A stretch of 64,000 bases of DNA, taken from assembly GCF_036850765.1 (NCBI RefSeq), contig NC_089495.1, forward strand, positions 114,537,033 through 114,601,032. The letters run 5' to 3'. Position 1 is the stretch's first letter; each line of letters starts with the position of its first letter. Positions 22,380 through 34,505 of this stretch are shown here, piece by piece. Under the pieces are notes generated by a model, which saw only the letters and a program-made list of their open reading frames with translations, searched no databases and was not told the DNA's origin. The translations under genes and the position numbers were made by a program. Source of the stretch: Saccopteryx bilineata (Eukaryota > Chordata > Mammalia > Chiroptera > Emballonuridae).

Positions 22380-23992
22380 AATGAATAATTAAAAATTTAA
22401 AAAGCTAACGCGATCCCCATTATGTTCTTTTTGTGGAATAATAAAAAATAAAAGAGTGCCGGGCTACCAGTAAGGCAAGCTTTTAGCCACTTATTCATAA
22501 GATGTGACTTTTTACCTTTTTGTTCCTATAGCTACAATTCTGTCAGCAATTATCGTCCACTTGGTGCCCTACGGGGAGCCCTTTTTGTCTTCCCAGCATA
22601 TTAAATAAACACAGGCACTCCGTGTTCCTTTACCGCTCCACTGGTCGGCTTGTGGTCAGGCCACAGCGAAAGAGAGAACGTTGCACAGCCATTTTGCCAT
22701 GCTTGACAGTTTAATGTAGCTGCTGGTTGTTGTAACCAATCTAAAATAGAAAAATTTTGATTAAACATAGAAATGTATAGAAGGGAACTTCTGAATCGCT
22801 ACATTTCTCTTAATTCCCAGTCACAGCGCGTTAGGAAGAGAAGCAGGAGGCTTCACATGATAACGCTTGACACAGAGAATGTCAATAAAACTGTGGGACA
22901 AATCTTCAGCCCCATCTACTCAGTTGGAAAAGAGTCAGCTGTAGGGGTTGTTCCTGACCCCCAGCTACTTCAAACACAGTCCTGCAGAATACTTACCCTC
23001 CCTGCCTGATTTTCTTCTTGGGTTATTCCATCTTCTCCAGGGCCTCACCTGCCTGGTTTCCTTCACTTTGTCGTAGGGACTCTTTGAACACTTACCATCT
23101 CTCCTTATTGATAGGTCACATGATTAGTTTAAGCTCATTGTTAACATGAACTAACTTTTAAGGCAAACCTAGCTTTTCATGACTCTATATAGAGCTTTGA
23201 CTGGAAATTCAGCTCCCTCAAAGCTAAATGTGTGGAACAGAGCCAGCCCATACTGACTTGGGGTCAGCTTTTTTTCTCGTCCTTCTTCCAGCCCCTCCTC
23301 CCTCCATCCAGATAAATTCTTCTCCACAATGAGGGCTGCATCTCTGTCTCCACCAATGCTCTGAATAAACGTTGTATCCCCCACCGCTCCCAGTCCTGTC
23401 TAGCATAGTGGTCTTAGTATCCTGAGATGAACTTCTTTTTTTTTTTTTGGTATTAGAAATAGTAAAAAATTCATTGAATTACTTTGATACTCACACTAAT
23501 GTGAAGGGTGGAGATTCAAGATGGAATATTTGAGAACAAATCTTTCTAGCTTATCCTCAAAAAAAAAAAAAAAAAAAGAAAAGAAAAAAGAAAAAGCAGC
23601 CTTTGGGGAGTTTCAGGTTTCTCAGAAACCATTCTTCACGTGCTGCGAAGGATGTCTGTTCCTGCAGAGGTGGGAAATTATGGGAAAGGAATTTCCAGAA
23701 GAATGACCACATTAAACAATAACAGAGGCTCCCAGGTGAGTTTTGCCACTTTGCATGACACCATCCTTAATCTAAATTTCAGAGATGTTTAAATACCAAT
23801 AAGAAGAACGGCTACCACAACTTGCCACCAGTTTACCCAACGAGGTTCTGAGCATCAGTCCTTTGAAAATGGCTGGATTTCTAGGCTGTGTTATAAAGTT
23901 CTTCATAGCCTTCAGATGTTCACTCTTGAGGATTCTACCTTAATTTATGGGTTCTTGTTTTTGAGAGGGTCCAATATGGCTAGAAAGAGTAC
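22380..23992. other. Intergenic DNA with possible LTR remnants
   Basis: No gene is supported. A possible LTR end lies at 23170-23405. 'cagcatattaaataaacacaggcac' near 22600 could be another LTR-type polyadenylation region. A 19-base A run with following GA/A mix lies at about 23559-23600. Confidence 0.4.
23170..23405 (+). mobile_element. Possible LTR 3' part
   Basis: A CT-rich stretch is followed by AATAAA (23364-23369) and 'gttgtatcccccaccgctcccagtcctgtctagca', which resembles the R/U5 end of an LTR. A 47-bp part (23267-23313) is repeated at 24969-25017. There are no coding remnants and no clear ends. Confidence 0.35.
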
Positions 23993-24304
23993 TTTTTTTG
24001 TTTTGTTTTGTTTTTGCAGCTGAGACAGAGAGAGGGATAGATAGAGACAGGAAGGCTGAGAGATGAGAAGCATCAGTTCTTCATTGCGGCACCTTAGTTG
24101 TTCATTGACTGAGTTTTCATATGTACCTTGACCGGGGGGCTGCAGCCAAGCCAGTGACCTCTTGCTGAAGCCAGCGACCTTGGGCTTCAAGCCAACGACC
24201 ACGGGGTCATGTCTATGATCCCACACTCAAGCAGGCAACATCGGGGTTTCGAACCTCTGCATCCCACTCCAATGCTCCATCCACTGTGCCACCCACTGGT
24301 CAGG
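23993..24304 (-). repeat. CCTGACCAGG-type bat SINE, minus orientation
   Basis: A T-rich tail (23993-24010) precedes the antisense body with 'ttagttgttcattgact', 'aagccagcgaccttgggc' and the head ending 'gccacccactggtcagg'. GAAAGAGTA is duplicated at 23983-23991 and 24307-24315. Confidence 0.9.
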
Positions 24305-24599
24305 TGGAAAGAGTAATTTTTTAGAAGTATTTGTGGCCTGCAGAGGCAGTGCCTGATGGCTCACAGGATAGTTGCTCAGTGGCTCAGGGAGGTGCAGGGT
24401 AGACAGGAATAGGGGTATGTTGGAGACTGCAAGCTGAAAGGGTCCTTGAGGTTTAGATTTTTGGGGAACTGAGGAGTTGGGGACTGGCAGTAAGTCTGCC
24501 CAACCCCCCACCTCATTGCTGAAGTTTTTCTCCTCACCTCCATGCTAGCTGTGATGCTGGAGTGTTTCTACTCCTCCCATCTCCACTTGTCTGATTAAG

Positions 24600-24950
24600 T
24601 TGCAAGAGGCAATTTACATGCCCTTCCTCTCACCCTTTGTTTGTTCTGATGTTGCTTGATTTCAGTTATGCAGGGTGGGGGGGATTCTTGTTTATGCCTT
24701 AAATGGATTCCTGTTTATGCCTCAGATGTGTGACTGTAGCGGAGATTTCTTTATTTGCTTATGGCTCTGCACTGTATAATAAAGCAGACAGGGGGCTTTG
24801 CTTTTGCTCTGGCTTGCCATCAGCTTGCAGAGGCCTTCCGATCCCGTCTCTTTTTCTCTCTGAGTTTATTTCTTCATCCTGCACCATTTTCACTCAGGAC
24901 CTGGATGGTTACTAGCCATGCTGGTCTGTAGCAGGGGTGGAATTTCTAAC
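24600..24950 (+). mobile_element. Possible LTR
   Basis: 'ctctgcactgtataataaagcagac' (about 24765-24789) combines a TATA-like box and a polyadenylation signal. It is followed by 'gctttgcttttgctctggcttgccatc' and a CT-rich part ending 'ctgcacca', in the order expected of LTR U3-R-U5. I could not place the ends or find a target duplication. Confidence 0.4.
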
Positions 24951-24999
24951 CTTGAAGCCCCATCTGAGGCTTTTTTTTCTCGTCCTTCTTCCCAGCTCC

Positions 25000-25900
25000 T
25001 CCTCCCTCCATCCAGATCTACTGCTCTGCTCTGAAGACCAAAACCAGCTTTCAACCCTGCAGGCACATCACCTCCTTAGGGTCCTCCCTGTGTGGTAGCA
25101 ACCTCACACTCAGAAGGTTGCTCAATGAGAACAAAACAGAGGTCCCCTGCTAACAGGGGGCCCGGCCTCCGGAAGCCCACTCCCCAGATTCTCTTCTTCC
25201 CAGGCAGGCTTTGGATGACTTCCCTACCATTCTCCCACCTCTGAGCTTTCCTTCCTGGCGGTTCCAACCCTGACAGCTGTACCTCTGGGCAGAACATTCC
25301 TTCTGGCTCTATAGAATTAGCTTCCAGCCACTTTGAACTGGGAGCAGTTTTGTTGTTTTAAAGTGACTATCTTTTCCTGTTTGACCCCTGGGTATGCTTC
25401 TCAAAGGTTCTTCTCCTTGCATGCCTAAGTCTGACAGCTTCCTCAATATAAAACCTCTTCACCCCCAGCACTGGCCAGTGTTTCCACCTGGAAAGAATAC
25501 CTTTGACTTCCTTTTCTCCTGTTCCCCCATGGATTAGGAGGTCCCAAGGAAGTTATACTAATTTAGCACATTTCTGTTACTAACTCATAGGGTGGAATCC
25601 AACAGAGGAAGAGAGAACCCAGATGAGTATAAGGCTCAGCCTAAGGGGATTTCAGACGAGGGTCTAGGGAGCAAGCACAGAAATATACTCCTCGTCCTGC
25701 CCTCCTCAAGAATGAAAGCAAGCAAGAGTCTGGAACTGTTCTGCCAGCTTGGGACATAATTCAGTTCCTGTTTCCAGTCCCTGTGATTGGAAGCTGTAGA
25801 TTTGAATAAGGACAGGAGGGTAGGCCAAAGGGAAGAACTAGAACTTGAGTTATCTGAATTCTATTCCTCCATGTGATCACTTGAAACTTCTATATTTGCA
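25000..25900. other. Intergenic DNA, nothing recognised
   Basis: No repeat family or gene can be named with support. The minus-strand open frame at 25076-25297 looks like chance. Confidence 0.45.
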
Positions 25901-25929
25901 TAAACTCTAAAAGAGTGAACCACATTAAC

Positions 25930-26190
25930 ACTGTGATAACTTCACAACCACAAAGATGGCTACATTCCAAAAGGTGGAAAATAACAGGTGTTGACGAGAA
26001 AGTAGAGAAACTAGAATAATCAAGCAAGGTTGTTGGGAAGGTAAAATGGTGCAGCCACTTTGGAAATTAGCTTGGCAGTTTCTTCAGAAGTTAAACGAAA
26101 ATATACCACATGGCCTAGCCCTTCCACATCTAGGTAGCTATCCAAGAGAAATGAAAACTCACCCTTAGAATTACTGTTATTTCTACCACA
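25930..26190 (+). mobile_element. Old LINE-1 ORF2 3' remnant
   Basis: The stretch from 'ggtgttgacgagaaagtagagaaac' through 'ttgttgggaaggtaaaatggtgcagccactttgg' to 'cacatctaggtagctatccaagagaaatgaaaac' is the widely conserved L1 ORF2 C-terminal DNA, strongly diverged. Confidence 0.8.
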
Positions 26191-26284
26191 TTCTATTTAT
26201 TTGCAAGTCACCAAATACAGCTCATATTCATGGAGAGAAGAATCAAGTGCCATCTCCTGAAAGGAAGAGTATTAAATAATTTGT

Positions 26285-26286
<2 letters not shown>

Positions 26287-26328
<42 letters not shown>
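26287..26328. repeat. (TA)n microsatellite
   Basis: About 21 TA units lie directly at the A-rich 3' tail side of a minus-strand SINE, so the repeat may have grown from that tail. Confidence 0.95.
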
Positions 26329-26329
<1 letters not shown>

Positions 26330-26330
<1 letters not shown>

Positions 26331-26698
26331 TTTTTTTTTTAATTTTTCTGAAGTGAGAATCTGGAGGAGGCAGACAGACAGACTCCCACATGCGCCCAAC
26401 CAGGATCCACCGGCATGCCCATCAGGGGGCAGTGCTTGGCCCTTCTGGGGCATTGCTCTGCTGCAATCAGAGCCATTCTAGCGCCTGAGGTGGAGGCCAT
26501 AGAACCATTCTCAGCACCCTGGCCTTTACTGCAATGGAGCCTAGGCTGCGGGAGGGGAAGAGAGAGACAGAGAAAAAGGAGAGGGGGAAGGGTGGAGAAG
26601 CAAATGGGTGCTTCTCCTGTGTGCCCTGGCCGGGAATTGAACCTGGGACTTCCACACACCAGGCCAACGCTCTACCGCTGAGCCAACTGGCCAGGGCC
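26330..26698 (-). repeat. GGCCCTGG-type bat SINE, minus orientation
   Basis: The antisense head 'gagccaactggccagggcc' ends at 26698, the body is 'ggtggagaagcaaatgggtgcttctcc', and the tail is T-rich at about 26330. TGTGGATATAT (26282-26292) and TGTGGACATAT (26699-26709) form the flanking duplication with one difference. The full-length L1 begins 42 bp further right. Confidence 0.9.
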
Positions 26699-26740
26699 TG
26701 TGGACATATTTTAAAAATACCCTCTAAATCAGATTTTGTT

Positions 26741-29053
26741 GGTTGGTGACATCACGGAAATGGCGCCGTGAGCAGCGCGTCCGACAGCTCTCCCCTAAAT
26801 TACAACAAATTTATCAACTAGAAACAGAAAAATTTATCCTCGGAGCATTCCGGAGTTCCACACAAACTGATAGCGAAAGGACTGTTATCATTTGAATCTG
26901 AGAGAAGAGGGTGTGGAGGAATCTACCGCAGCGACGTTCATTCAAGCCGTGAGGAAGTGCGCCTGTGGTGAGTCAGCCCACATTTGGGAGCCGGGAGCCG
27001 CCGCGCGCGCGCGCCCGGTCCGGTTGGGCACCGCTAACGTTCCTAGCGGCCCGCACACAGCGAGTGAGAGTCGCCAGCCACCGGTGCCCGGAGCACCCCA
27101 TTCGCGCGCGTGCCCTGGGCATTCCACGCGCCCAGAGCGCCCTACTGGCCCGCACACCCAGGTGCTCCATTATCCTGCGCCTGGTGCGATCCAGCCGCCA
27201 GCGGCAGGGCAAGCGGGAGAGGCTTGGGAGATTCTCTCCGTGGGCGGGGCACCTCACCCAGCCATTCAAGCTAACAATCAAGCGTTGGGGGAGGGGCGCG
27301 CGCAGGCAGCCTAAAATACCTTCGGAAGCACAGCTGCGACCCAATCACTGAAATTAGCTTAACCCATGAAATCTGCGCACCCTCGGTTCTAATTGATAAG
27401 ATCTCTCTCAGTTCAGCGATCCAAGACAAGAGGCGTGATATTTTTTAGTGCCTCTCGCTAAAGGGGCGGGGGCAACTTCTGATTGATAGAGCCTCCATAT
27501 TCAGGGATAAACGCTAACAAGAAGGACTTGGCAGATAATAAGATCTATACTACACTAGTCGCAAGCAGAGACTAGTGCCTCTTCTTCCCTGCAAAAACAG
27601 GCTACAAAGTGTGGAAAGCCTGGGTTGAGAGGTCCAACTAAATGATAGGCGCTGAACAGTCACCTTGACAACAATTGACTCCCACCCCCGCCTGATTAAA
27701 CTGGAGGCCCTGACTGTCAGAGCCTTTCCCAAAGCCTTGCACTGAGTGGGGATAGAGTGGGGATTTCCCAGCTCTTTGAGCCTCTTACTCCCCAGGCAGA
27801 AGCAGTTGCAGCCTTATAGCTGGATCACCAGGCTGCTAATTCAGAAAGGGGGGACTAGGAGAGAGAATCCAGGAAAGCAAACTCTCTCATCATTGGACCC
27901 TGCAAACGCCAACAAGCCGTGACTACCAGCAAGACTAAAGCCAATTATATGACATTGCCATAGAATCCCATCAACTGCAATCCCTACCTAAGTGTGACAC
28001 AGGGGCAGAGCCTGGGGTACAGAGTCACCGACCAGGAAGAGGGAGAGAAAAGAAAAAGGAAGAAGTTAACCTCTCAAAATCAAGAAAAATCCACAGACTT
28101 CACAACTTGATCCACTAATTTTTTTGTTGTTGTTGTTTGTTTCTTCTGTCTTATTGCCTTTATTTCCTCCACCTCGGTCCTTCTATTCTCTGCCCATCTT
28201 ATGCTTCCCCTTTCTTGAACTACACTACCCATGAGTGTTGCATTGTATTTCTCTTCTTCATCCTCACCCTCCTTTAAGGTTATACTCCAAAACACTTAAC
28301 TCTCACTCTCTCCTCTTTTATTTTTTGTTTTTTTCTGTCTTGCTTTATTTTGTTTTTTTCTCTTCTTATTTTATTTCTTCCTTCGTTTTTCTCTTTTTCT
28401 TATTTTTTCCTTTCTATTCATTTTTTCTTTTCTCATTATACTTTCCTCCCATATAATCCTCAATCACGAACAAATTAGTTAATTTGGGACTCAAGGCTTT
28501 TTTTTGGCTTTATTTCTCTTTTTTTGCTTTTGTTTTTATTTTTTTTTCTTGTTTGTTTATTTTTGTGGCATTTTGGGTCCTCCCAACCCAAGGTCTCCAT
28601 TGTATTTAATCTTCGCTCCACTTAATACAACAGATTTTTACTTATTATTTTTATTTTTTCTTCTTTATTATTCTTTTTTGTTCCTTTTTTCTGGTTCCCT
28701 CTTATCCCTCTCATTATTTCTCTTAGTTGACCATCACTTACAAGCAAATCATCTTATGCTTGTCTAAGATTTTCTTCCTTTTTCTTTTCTTTTCTTTTTT
28801 TTTTTTGCATTTAGTAGGTCCCTACTCCCTTTTTTTGCCCCTTGAACTCTTCACCCCAAATCAGGCCCTCCATTATAGGCACGATATTTCCCTGAGGAGG
28901 GAAGAGGAGGGAAAGAGAAGAAAGAAAAAAGGGGGAAATAATAAATTATTACTGTTGTTTTTTGGGGGGGGTTTACCTTTTTATTTTTTTTTATTTTTTT
29001 ACTTTTTACTCTTTATTAATTCTAATTAGTGCTATCAACAAGACCACCCTCAG
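26741..29053 (+). promoter_or_regulatory. L1 5' UTR with internal promoter region
   Basis: It is CpG-rich from about 26960 to 27310, where several GC-rich open frames on both strands are composition artefacts. The second part (28117-28990) is a long T/pyrimidine-rich tract. L1 5' UTRs drive RNA polymerase II transcription from their first base in known mammals; that this one does so is inference. A YY1-like AAATGGC lies within the first 25 bases. Confidence 0.7.
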
Positions 29054-29998
29054 ATGCCGATAAGAAAGAGGAAATCGAATATTATGGATACAAAAGAAAG
29101 AGAAGTAACACAAATAGATGTGGAAAAATCTATGGAGAAAAGACTTAACATATTGGAAGCCTTGGAGCTAAATGACAGAGAATTTAAAATAGAAATCTTA
29201 AAAATACTCAGAGATATACAAGAAAACACAGAAAGGCAATATAGGGAGATCAGAAAACAACTCAATGAACACAAAGAATATATTACCAAGGAAATTGAAA
29301 CTATAAAAACAAATCAAACAGAAATGAAAAACTCAATTCACGAGCTGAAAAACGAGGTAACAAGCTTAGCTAACAGAACAGCCCAGATTGAAGATAGGAT
29401 TAGTGAAATAGAAGACAAACAACTTGAGGCACAACAGAGAGAAGAAGAAAGAGACTCAAAAATAATAAAAAATGAGAAAGCCCTACAGGAATTGTCTGAC
29501 TCCATCAGAAAGAATAACAAAAGAATAATAGGTATATCAGAGGGAGAAGAGAAAGAAAATGGAATGGAGAATACACTCAAACAAATAATAGACGAGAACT
29601 TCCCAAGCCTGTTGAAAGAACTAAAGCCTCAAATTCAAGAAGCAAACAGAACACCAAGTTTTCTTAACCCCAACAAACCCACTCCAAGGCACATCATAAT
29701 AAAGATGACACAAACCAATGACAAAGAAAAAATTCTCAAGGCAGCCAGGGAAAAGAAGAGTACAACATATAAAGGAAGGCCTATTAGATTATCATCAGAT
29801 TTCTCAGCAGAAACTCTACAAGCTAGAAGAGAGTGGACCCCAATATTTAAAGCCCTGAAAGAAAGGAACTTTCAGCCAAGAATACTATACCCATCAAAGC
29901 TATCCTTCAAGTATGAAGGAGATATAAAAACATTCACAAATACAGAAAAGATGAGAGAATTTATCAACAGAAATTTCCCCCACTCCAGGAAATATTAA
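29054..29998 (+). CDS. L1 ORF1 protein, intact (314 aa)
   Basis: This RNA-binding chaperone packages L1 RNA in the cytoplasm into a ribonucleoprotein with ORF2p. The ORF is uninterrupted from ATG to TAA. Residues about 20-150 are a charged heptad-rich coiled coil (for example NSIHELKNEVTSLANRTAQ). An RRM-like part follows from about 155 (KRIIGISEGEEKENG), then the C-terminal domain with RPTPRHIIIKM-like 'KPTPRHIIIKM', AAREKKSTTYKGRPIRLSSD and RREWTPIFKALKER. Length and order are normal for mammalian L1 ORF1p. The start was chosen because it is the first ATG after the T-rich 5' UTR and gives the usual length. It is part of a mobile element and not a host gene. Confidence 0.95.
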   Translation: MPIRKRKSNIMDTKEREVTQIDVEKSMEKRLNILEALELNDREFKIEILKILRDIQENTERQYREIRKQLNEHKEYITKEIETIKTNQTEMKNSIHELKNEVTSLANRTAQIEDRISEIEDKQLEAQQREEERDSKIIKNEKALQELSDSIRKNNKRIIGISEGEEKENGMENTLKQIIDENFPSLLKELKPQIQEANRTPSFLNPNKPTPRHIIIKMTQTNDKEKILKAAREKKSTTYKGRPIRLSSDFSAETLQARREWTPIFKALKERNFQPRILYPSKLSFKYEGDIKTFTNTEKMREFINRNFPHSRKY

Positions 29999-30376
29999 AG
30001 GGGGTTTTCCAACCAGATTCAAAGAACAAAAGAAAACAACACCACAAGTAACAGCTCCACCAAGAACACAATAAAACCAAACTTAAACTGTGACAACAAA
30101 GGAAAAAAAGGGGGGAGAGGATGGAGATTAACAGTAGCAAAGGACGATGAATTGCAGAAATACTTATAAGATAGGGTACTACAATGAATATGGTAGGTAC
30201 CCTTTTCATTACTTAATGGTAACCACCCTTGAAATAACCACCACAAAAACACTTGACTTAAAAAAGGTAGCAACAGAGGAAAGAAGTATGGAACACAAAC
30301 AAACAAAAACAAATGATAGAAAAACAAAAGAGAAGAATCAAACTAGATACAAAACTAACAGAAAGCAATTTATAAA

Positions 30377-33300
30377 ATGGCAGTAGGGAACCCACAAGTG
30401 TCAATAATTACACTAAATGTAAATGGATTAAACTTACCAATAAAAAGACACAGAGTAGCAGAATGGATTAAAAAAGAAAATCCAACTATATGCTGCCTAC
30501 AAGAAACACATCTAAGCAACAAGGATAAAAACAAATTCAAAGTGAAAGGCTGGAAAACAATACTCCAAGCAAACAACACCCAAAAAAAGGCAGGTGTAGC
30601 AATTCTCATATCTAATAATGCTGACTACAAGACAGAAAAAGTACTCAGAGACAAAAATGGTCATTTCATAATGATTAAGGGGAAGTTGAATCAAGAAGAC
30701 ATAACAATCCTTAATATATATGCACCAAACCAAGGAGCACCAAAATATATAAGACAGCTACTTATTGACCTTAAAACAAAAACTAACAAAAATACAATCA
30801 TACTTGGAGACCTCAATACACCGCTGACGGCTCTAGATCGGTCATCCAAACAGAGAATCAACAAAGACATAGTGGCCTTAAACAAAATACTAGAACACCT
30901 GGATATGATAGACATCTACAGGACACTTCATCCCAAAGCGACAGAGTATACATTTTTCTCTACTGTACATGGAACATTCTCAAGAATTGACCATATGTTG
31001 GGCCACAAAGACAATATCAGCAAATTTAGAAAAATTGAAATTGTACCAAGCATATTTTCTGATCATAAAGCCTTGAAACTAGAATTCAACTGCAAAAAAG
31101 AGGGGGAAAACCCACAAAAATGTGGAAACTAAACAACATACTTCTAAAAAATGAATGGGTCAAAGAAGAAATAAGCGCAGAGATCAAAAGATATATACAG
31201 ACAAATGAAAATGAAAATACGACATAGCAGAATCTCTGGGATGCAGCAAAAGCAGTAATAAGAGGAAAGCTCATATCACTTCAGGCCTATATGAACAAAC
31301 AAGAGAGAGCCGAAGTAAACCACTTAACTTCACACCTTAAGGAACTAGAAAAAGAAGAACAAAGACAACCCAAAACCAGCCGAAGAAAGGAGATAATAAA
31401 AATCAGAGCAGAAATAAATGAAATAGAGAACAGAAAAACTATAGAAAAAATCAATAAAACAAGGAGCTGGTTCTTTGAAAAGATCAACAAAATTGACAAA
31501 CCCTTGGCAAGACTCACCAAGGAAAAAAGGCACAGGACTCAAATAAATAAAATCCAAAATGAAAGAGGAGAGATCACCACAGACATCATAGATATACAAA
31601 GAATTATTGTAGAATACTATGAAAAATTATATGCCACCAAATACAATAATCTAGCAGAAATGGATAAATTCCTAGAACAATACAACCTTCCTAGACTGAG
31701 TCATGAAGAGGCAGAAAGCCTAAACAGACCAATCAGCAGGGAGGAAATAAAAAAAACTATTAAAAACCTCCCCAAAAATAAAAGTCCAGGCCCAGACGGT
31801 TATACTAGTGAATTCTATAAAACATTCAAAGAAGACTTGGTTCCTATTCTACTCAAAGTCTTCCAAAAAATTGAAGAAGAAGCAATACTTCCAAACACAT
31901 TCTATGAGGCCAACATAACCCTCATATCAAAACCTGGCAAGGATGGCACAAAGAAAGAAAACTACAGACCAATATCTCTAATGAGTACAGATGCTAAAAT
32001 ACTAAACAAAATACTGGCAAACCGAATACAACAACATATTAAAAAAATAATACATCATGATCAAGTGGGATTCATCCCAGAATCTCAAGGATGGTTCAAC
32101 ATACGCAAAACGGTTAACGTAATACACCATATCAACAAAACAAAGAACAAAAACCACATGATCTTATCAATAGATGCAGAAAAGGCTTTTGATAAAATAC
32201 AACACAATTTTATGTTTAAGACTCTCAACAAAATGGGTATAGAAGGAAAATATCTCAACATGATAAAGGCCATATATGATAAACCATCAGCCAACATCCT
32301 ATTAAACGGCATAAAACTGAGGACTTTCTACCTTAAATCAGGAATAAGACAGGGTTGTCCACTCTCTCCACTCTTATTCAACGTGGTGCTAGAAGTTCTG
32401 GCCAGAGCAATCAGACAAGACAAAGAAATAAAAGGCATCCATATTGGAAAAGAAGAAGTAAAGCTATCACTTTTTGCTGATGATATGATCCTATACATCG
32501 AAAACCCGAAGGATTCCACAAAAAGATTATTAGAAACAATAAACCAATACAGTAAGGTCGCAGGATACAAAATTAACATACAAAAGTCCATAGCCTTTCT
32601 ATATGCCAACAATGAAATATTAGAAAACGAACTCAAAAAAATAATCCCCTTCACGATTGCAACAAAAAAAATAAAATACCTAGGAATAAACATAACAAAG
32701 AACGTAAAGGACCTATATAATGAAAATTACAAAGCATTGTTAAGGGAAATCGAAAAAGATACAATGAGATGGAAAAATATTCCTTGTTCTTGGATAGGAA
32801 GAATAAATATAATCAAAATGGCCATATTACCCAAAGCAATATACAAATTTAATGCAATTCCCATCAAAATCCCTATGAGATTTTTTAAAGAAATGGAACA
32901 AAAAAATCATCAGATTTATATGGAACTATAAAAAACCCCGAATAGCCAAAACAATCCTAAGGAAAAAGAATGAAGCTGGGGGCATTACAATACCTGACTT
33001 TAAACTATATTATAGGGCCACGATAATCAAAACAGTATGGTATTGGCAGAAAAATAGACACTCAGACCAATGGAACAGAATAGAAAGCCCAGAAATAAAA
33101 CCACATATATATGGTCAAATAATCTTTGATAAAGGGGCCAACAACACACCATGGAGAAAAGAAAGCCTCTTCAACAAATGGTGTTGGGAAAACTGGAAAG
33201 CCACATGCAAAAGAATGAAACTCGACTACAGCCTGTCCCCGTGTACTAAAATTAATTCAAAATGGATCAAAGATCTAAATATAAAACCTGAAACAATAAA

Positions 33301-34204
33301 GTACATAGAAGAAGACATAGGTACTAAAATCATGGACCTGGGTTTTAAAGAACATTTTATGAACTTGACTCCAATGGCAAGAGAAGTGAAGGCAAAGATA
33401 AATGAATGGGACTACATCAGAATAAAAAGTTTTTGCTCAGCAAGAGAAACTGATATCAAAATAAACAGACAGCCAACTAAATGGGAAATGATATTTTCAA
33501 ACAACAGCTCAGATAAGGGCCTAATATCCAAAATTTACAAAGAACTCATAAAACTCAACAACAAACAAACAAACAATGCAATTAAAAAATGGGAAGAGGA
33601 CATGAACAGACACTTCTCCCAGGAAGAGATACAAATGGCCAACAGATATATGAAAAGATGCTCAGCTTCATTAGTTATTAGAGAAATGCAAATCAAAACT
33701 ACAATGAGATACCACCTCACTCCTGTTAGATTAGCTATTATCAACAAGACGGGTAATAGCAAATGTTGGAGAGGCTGTGGAGAAAAGGGAACCCTCATTC
33801 ACTGTTGGTGGGACTGTAAAGTAGTACAACCATTATGGAGGAAAGTATGGTGGTTCCTCAAAAAACTGCAAATAGAACTACCTTATGACCCAGCAATCCC
33901 TCTACTGGGTATATACCCCAAAACCTCAGAAACATTGATACGTGAAGACACATGTAGCCCCATGTTCATTGCAGCACTGTTCACAGTGGCCAAGACATGG
34001 AAACAACCCAAAAGCCCTTCAATAGAAGACTGGATAAAGAAGATGTGGCACATATACACTATGGAATACTACTCAGCCATAAGAAATGATGACATCAGAT
34101 CATTTACAGCAAAATGGTGGGATCTTGATAACATTATAAGGAGTGAAATAAGTAAATCAGAAAAAAACAAGAACTACATGATTCCATACATTGGTGGAAC
34201 ATAA
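30377..34204 (+). pseudogene. L1 ORF2, frameshifted (endonuclease and reverse transcriptase)
   Basis: ORF2p nicks DNA and reverse-transcribes L1 RNA at the nick. The AP-like endonuclease is open from ATG 30377 to TAA 31132, with NVNGLN, CCLQETHL, GDLNTPLTALDR and SDHKAL near its end. A one-base shift in 'gaggggg' (about 31100) breaks the frame. In the correct frame a TAG lies at about 31224 (ACATAGCAG). The reverse transcriptase is open at 31291-32931, with [29 protein letters not shown] and the catalytic FADDMILY at about 32470. A second shift in 'caaaaaaatcatc' (about 32905) separates the last part, open again through 33215-34204, with the Cys-rich [17 protein letters not shown]. Three lesions in about 3.8 kb indicate a young but inactive copy. 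Confidence 0.93.
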
Positions 34205-34505
34205 AAATGAGACTAAGAGACATGGACAAGAGTGTGGTGGTTATCAAGGGTGGGGGGAGGGAGTACATGGGAGGGAGGGAGGGAGAGAGTTAGGGGGAGG
34301 GGGAGGGGCACAGAGAACTAGATAGAGGGTGGCGGAGGACAATCTGACTTTGGGCGAGGGGTTTGCAACATAATTTGATGACAAAATAACCTAGACATGT
34401 TTTCTTTGAATATATGTACCCTGATTTATTAATGTCATCCCATTACCATTAATAAAAATTTATTAAAAAAAAAATAAATAAAAAAAAAATAAATCAGATT
34501 TTGTT

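Larger units (their letters stand above)
26741..34489 (+). mobile_element. Full-length, recent LINE-1
   Basis: The 7.75-kb element is flanked by an identical 16-bp duplication, TAAATCAGATTTTGTT (26725-26740 and 34490-34505). It has a 2.3-kb 5' UTR, ORF1, a 378-bp spacer, ORF2, a G-rich-tract 3' UTR and an A-rich tail. The 5' end reads GACATCACGGAAATGGCGCC, whose AAATGGC resembles the YY1 site found at human L1 starts. ORF1 is intact, while ORF2 has two frameshifts and a stop, so the copy is recent but not autonomous. The perfect duplication and near identity with the copy at 1-775 imply a recently active subfamily. Confidence 0.97.

Noticed and set aside
26892..27351. Long overlapping open frames on both strands
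   Set aside because: They lie in the GC-rich 5' UTR of the full-length L1, and lack of stops comes from composition.
28235..29029. Phe/Leu-rich 'membrane protein' frames
   Set aside because: They are translations of the T-rich tract of the L1 5' UTR, with no family motifs.
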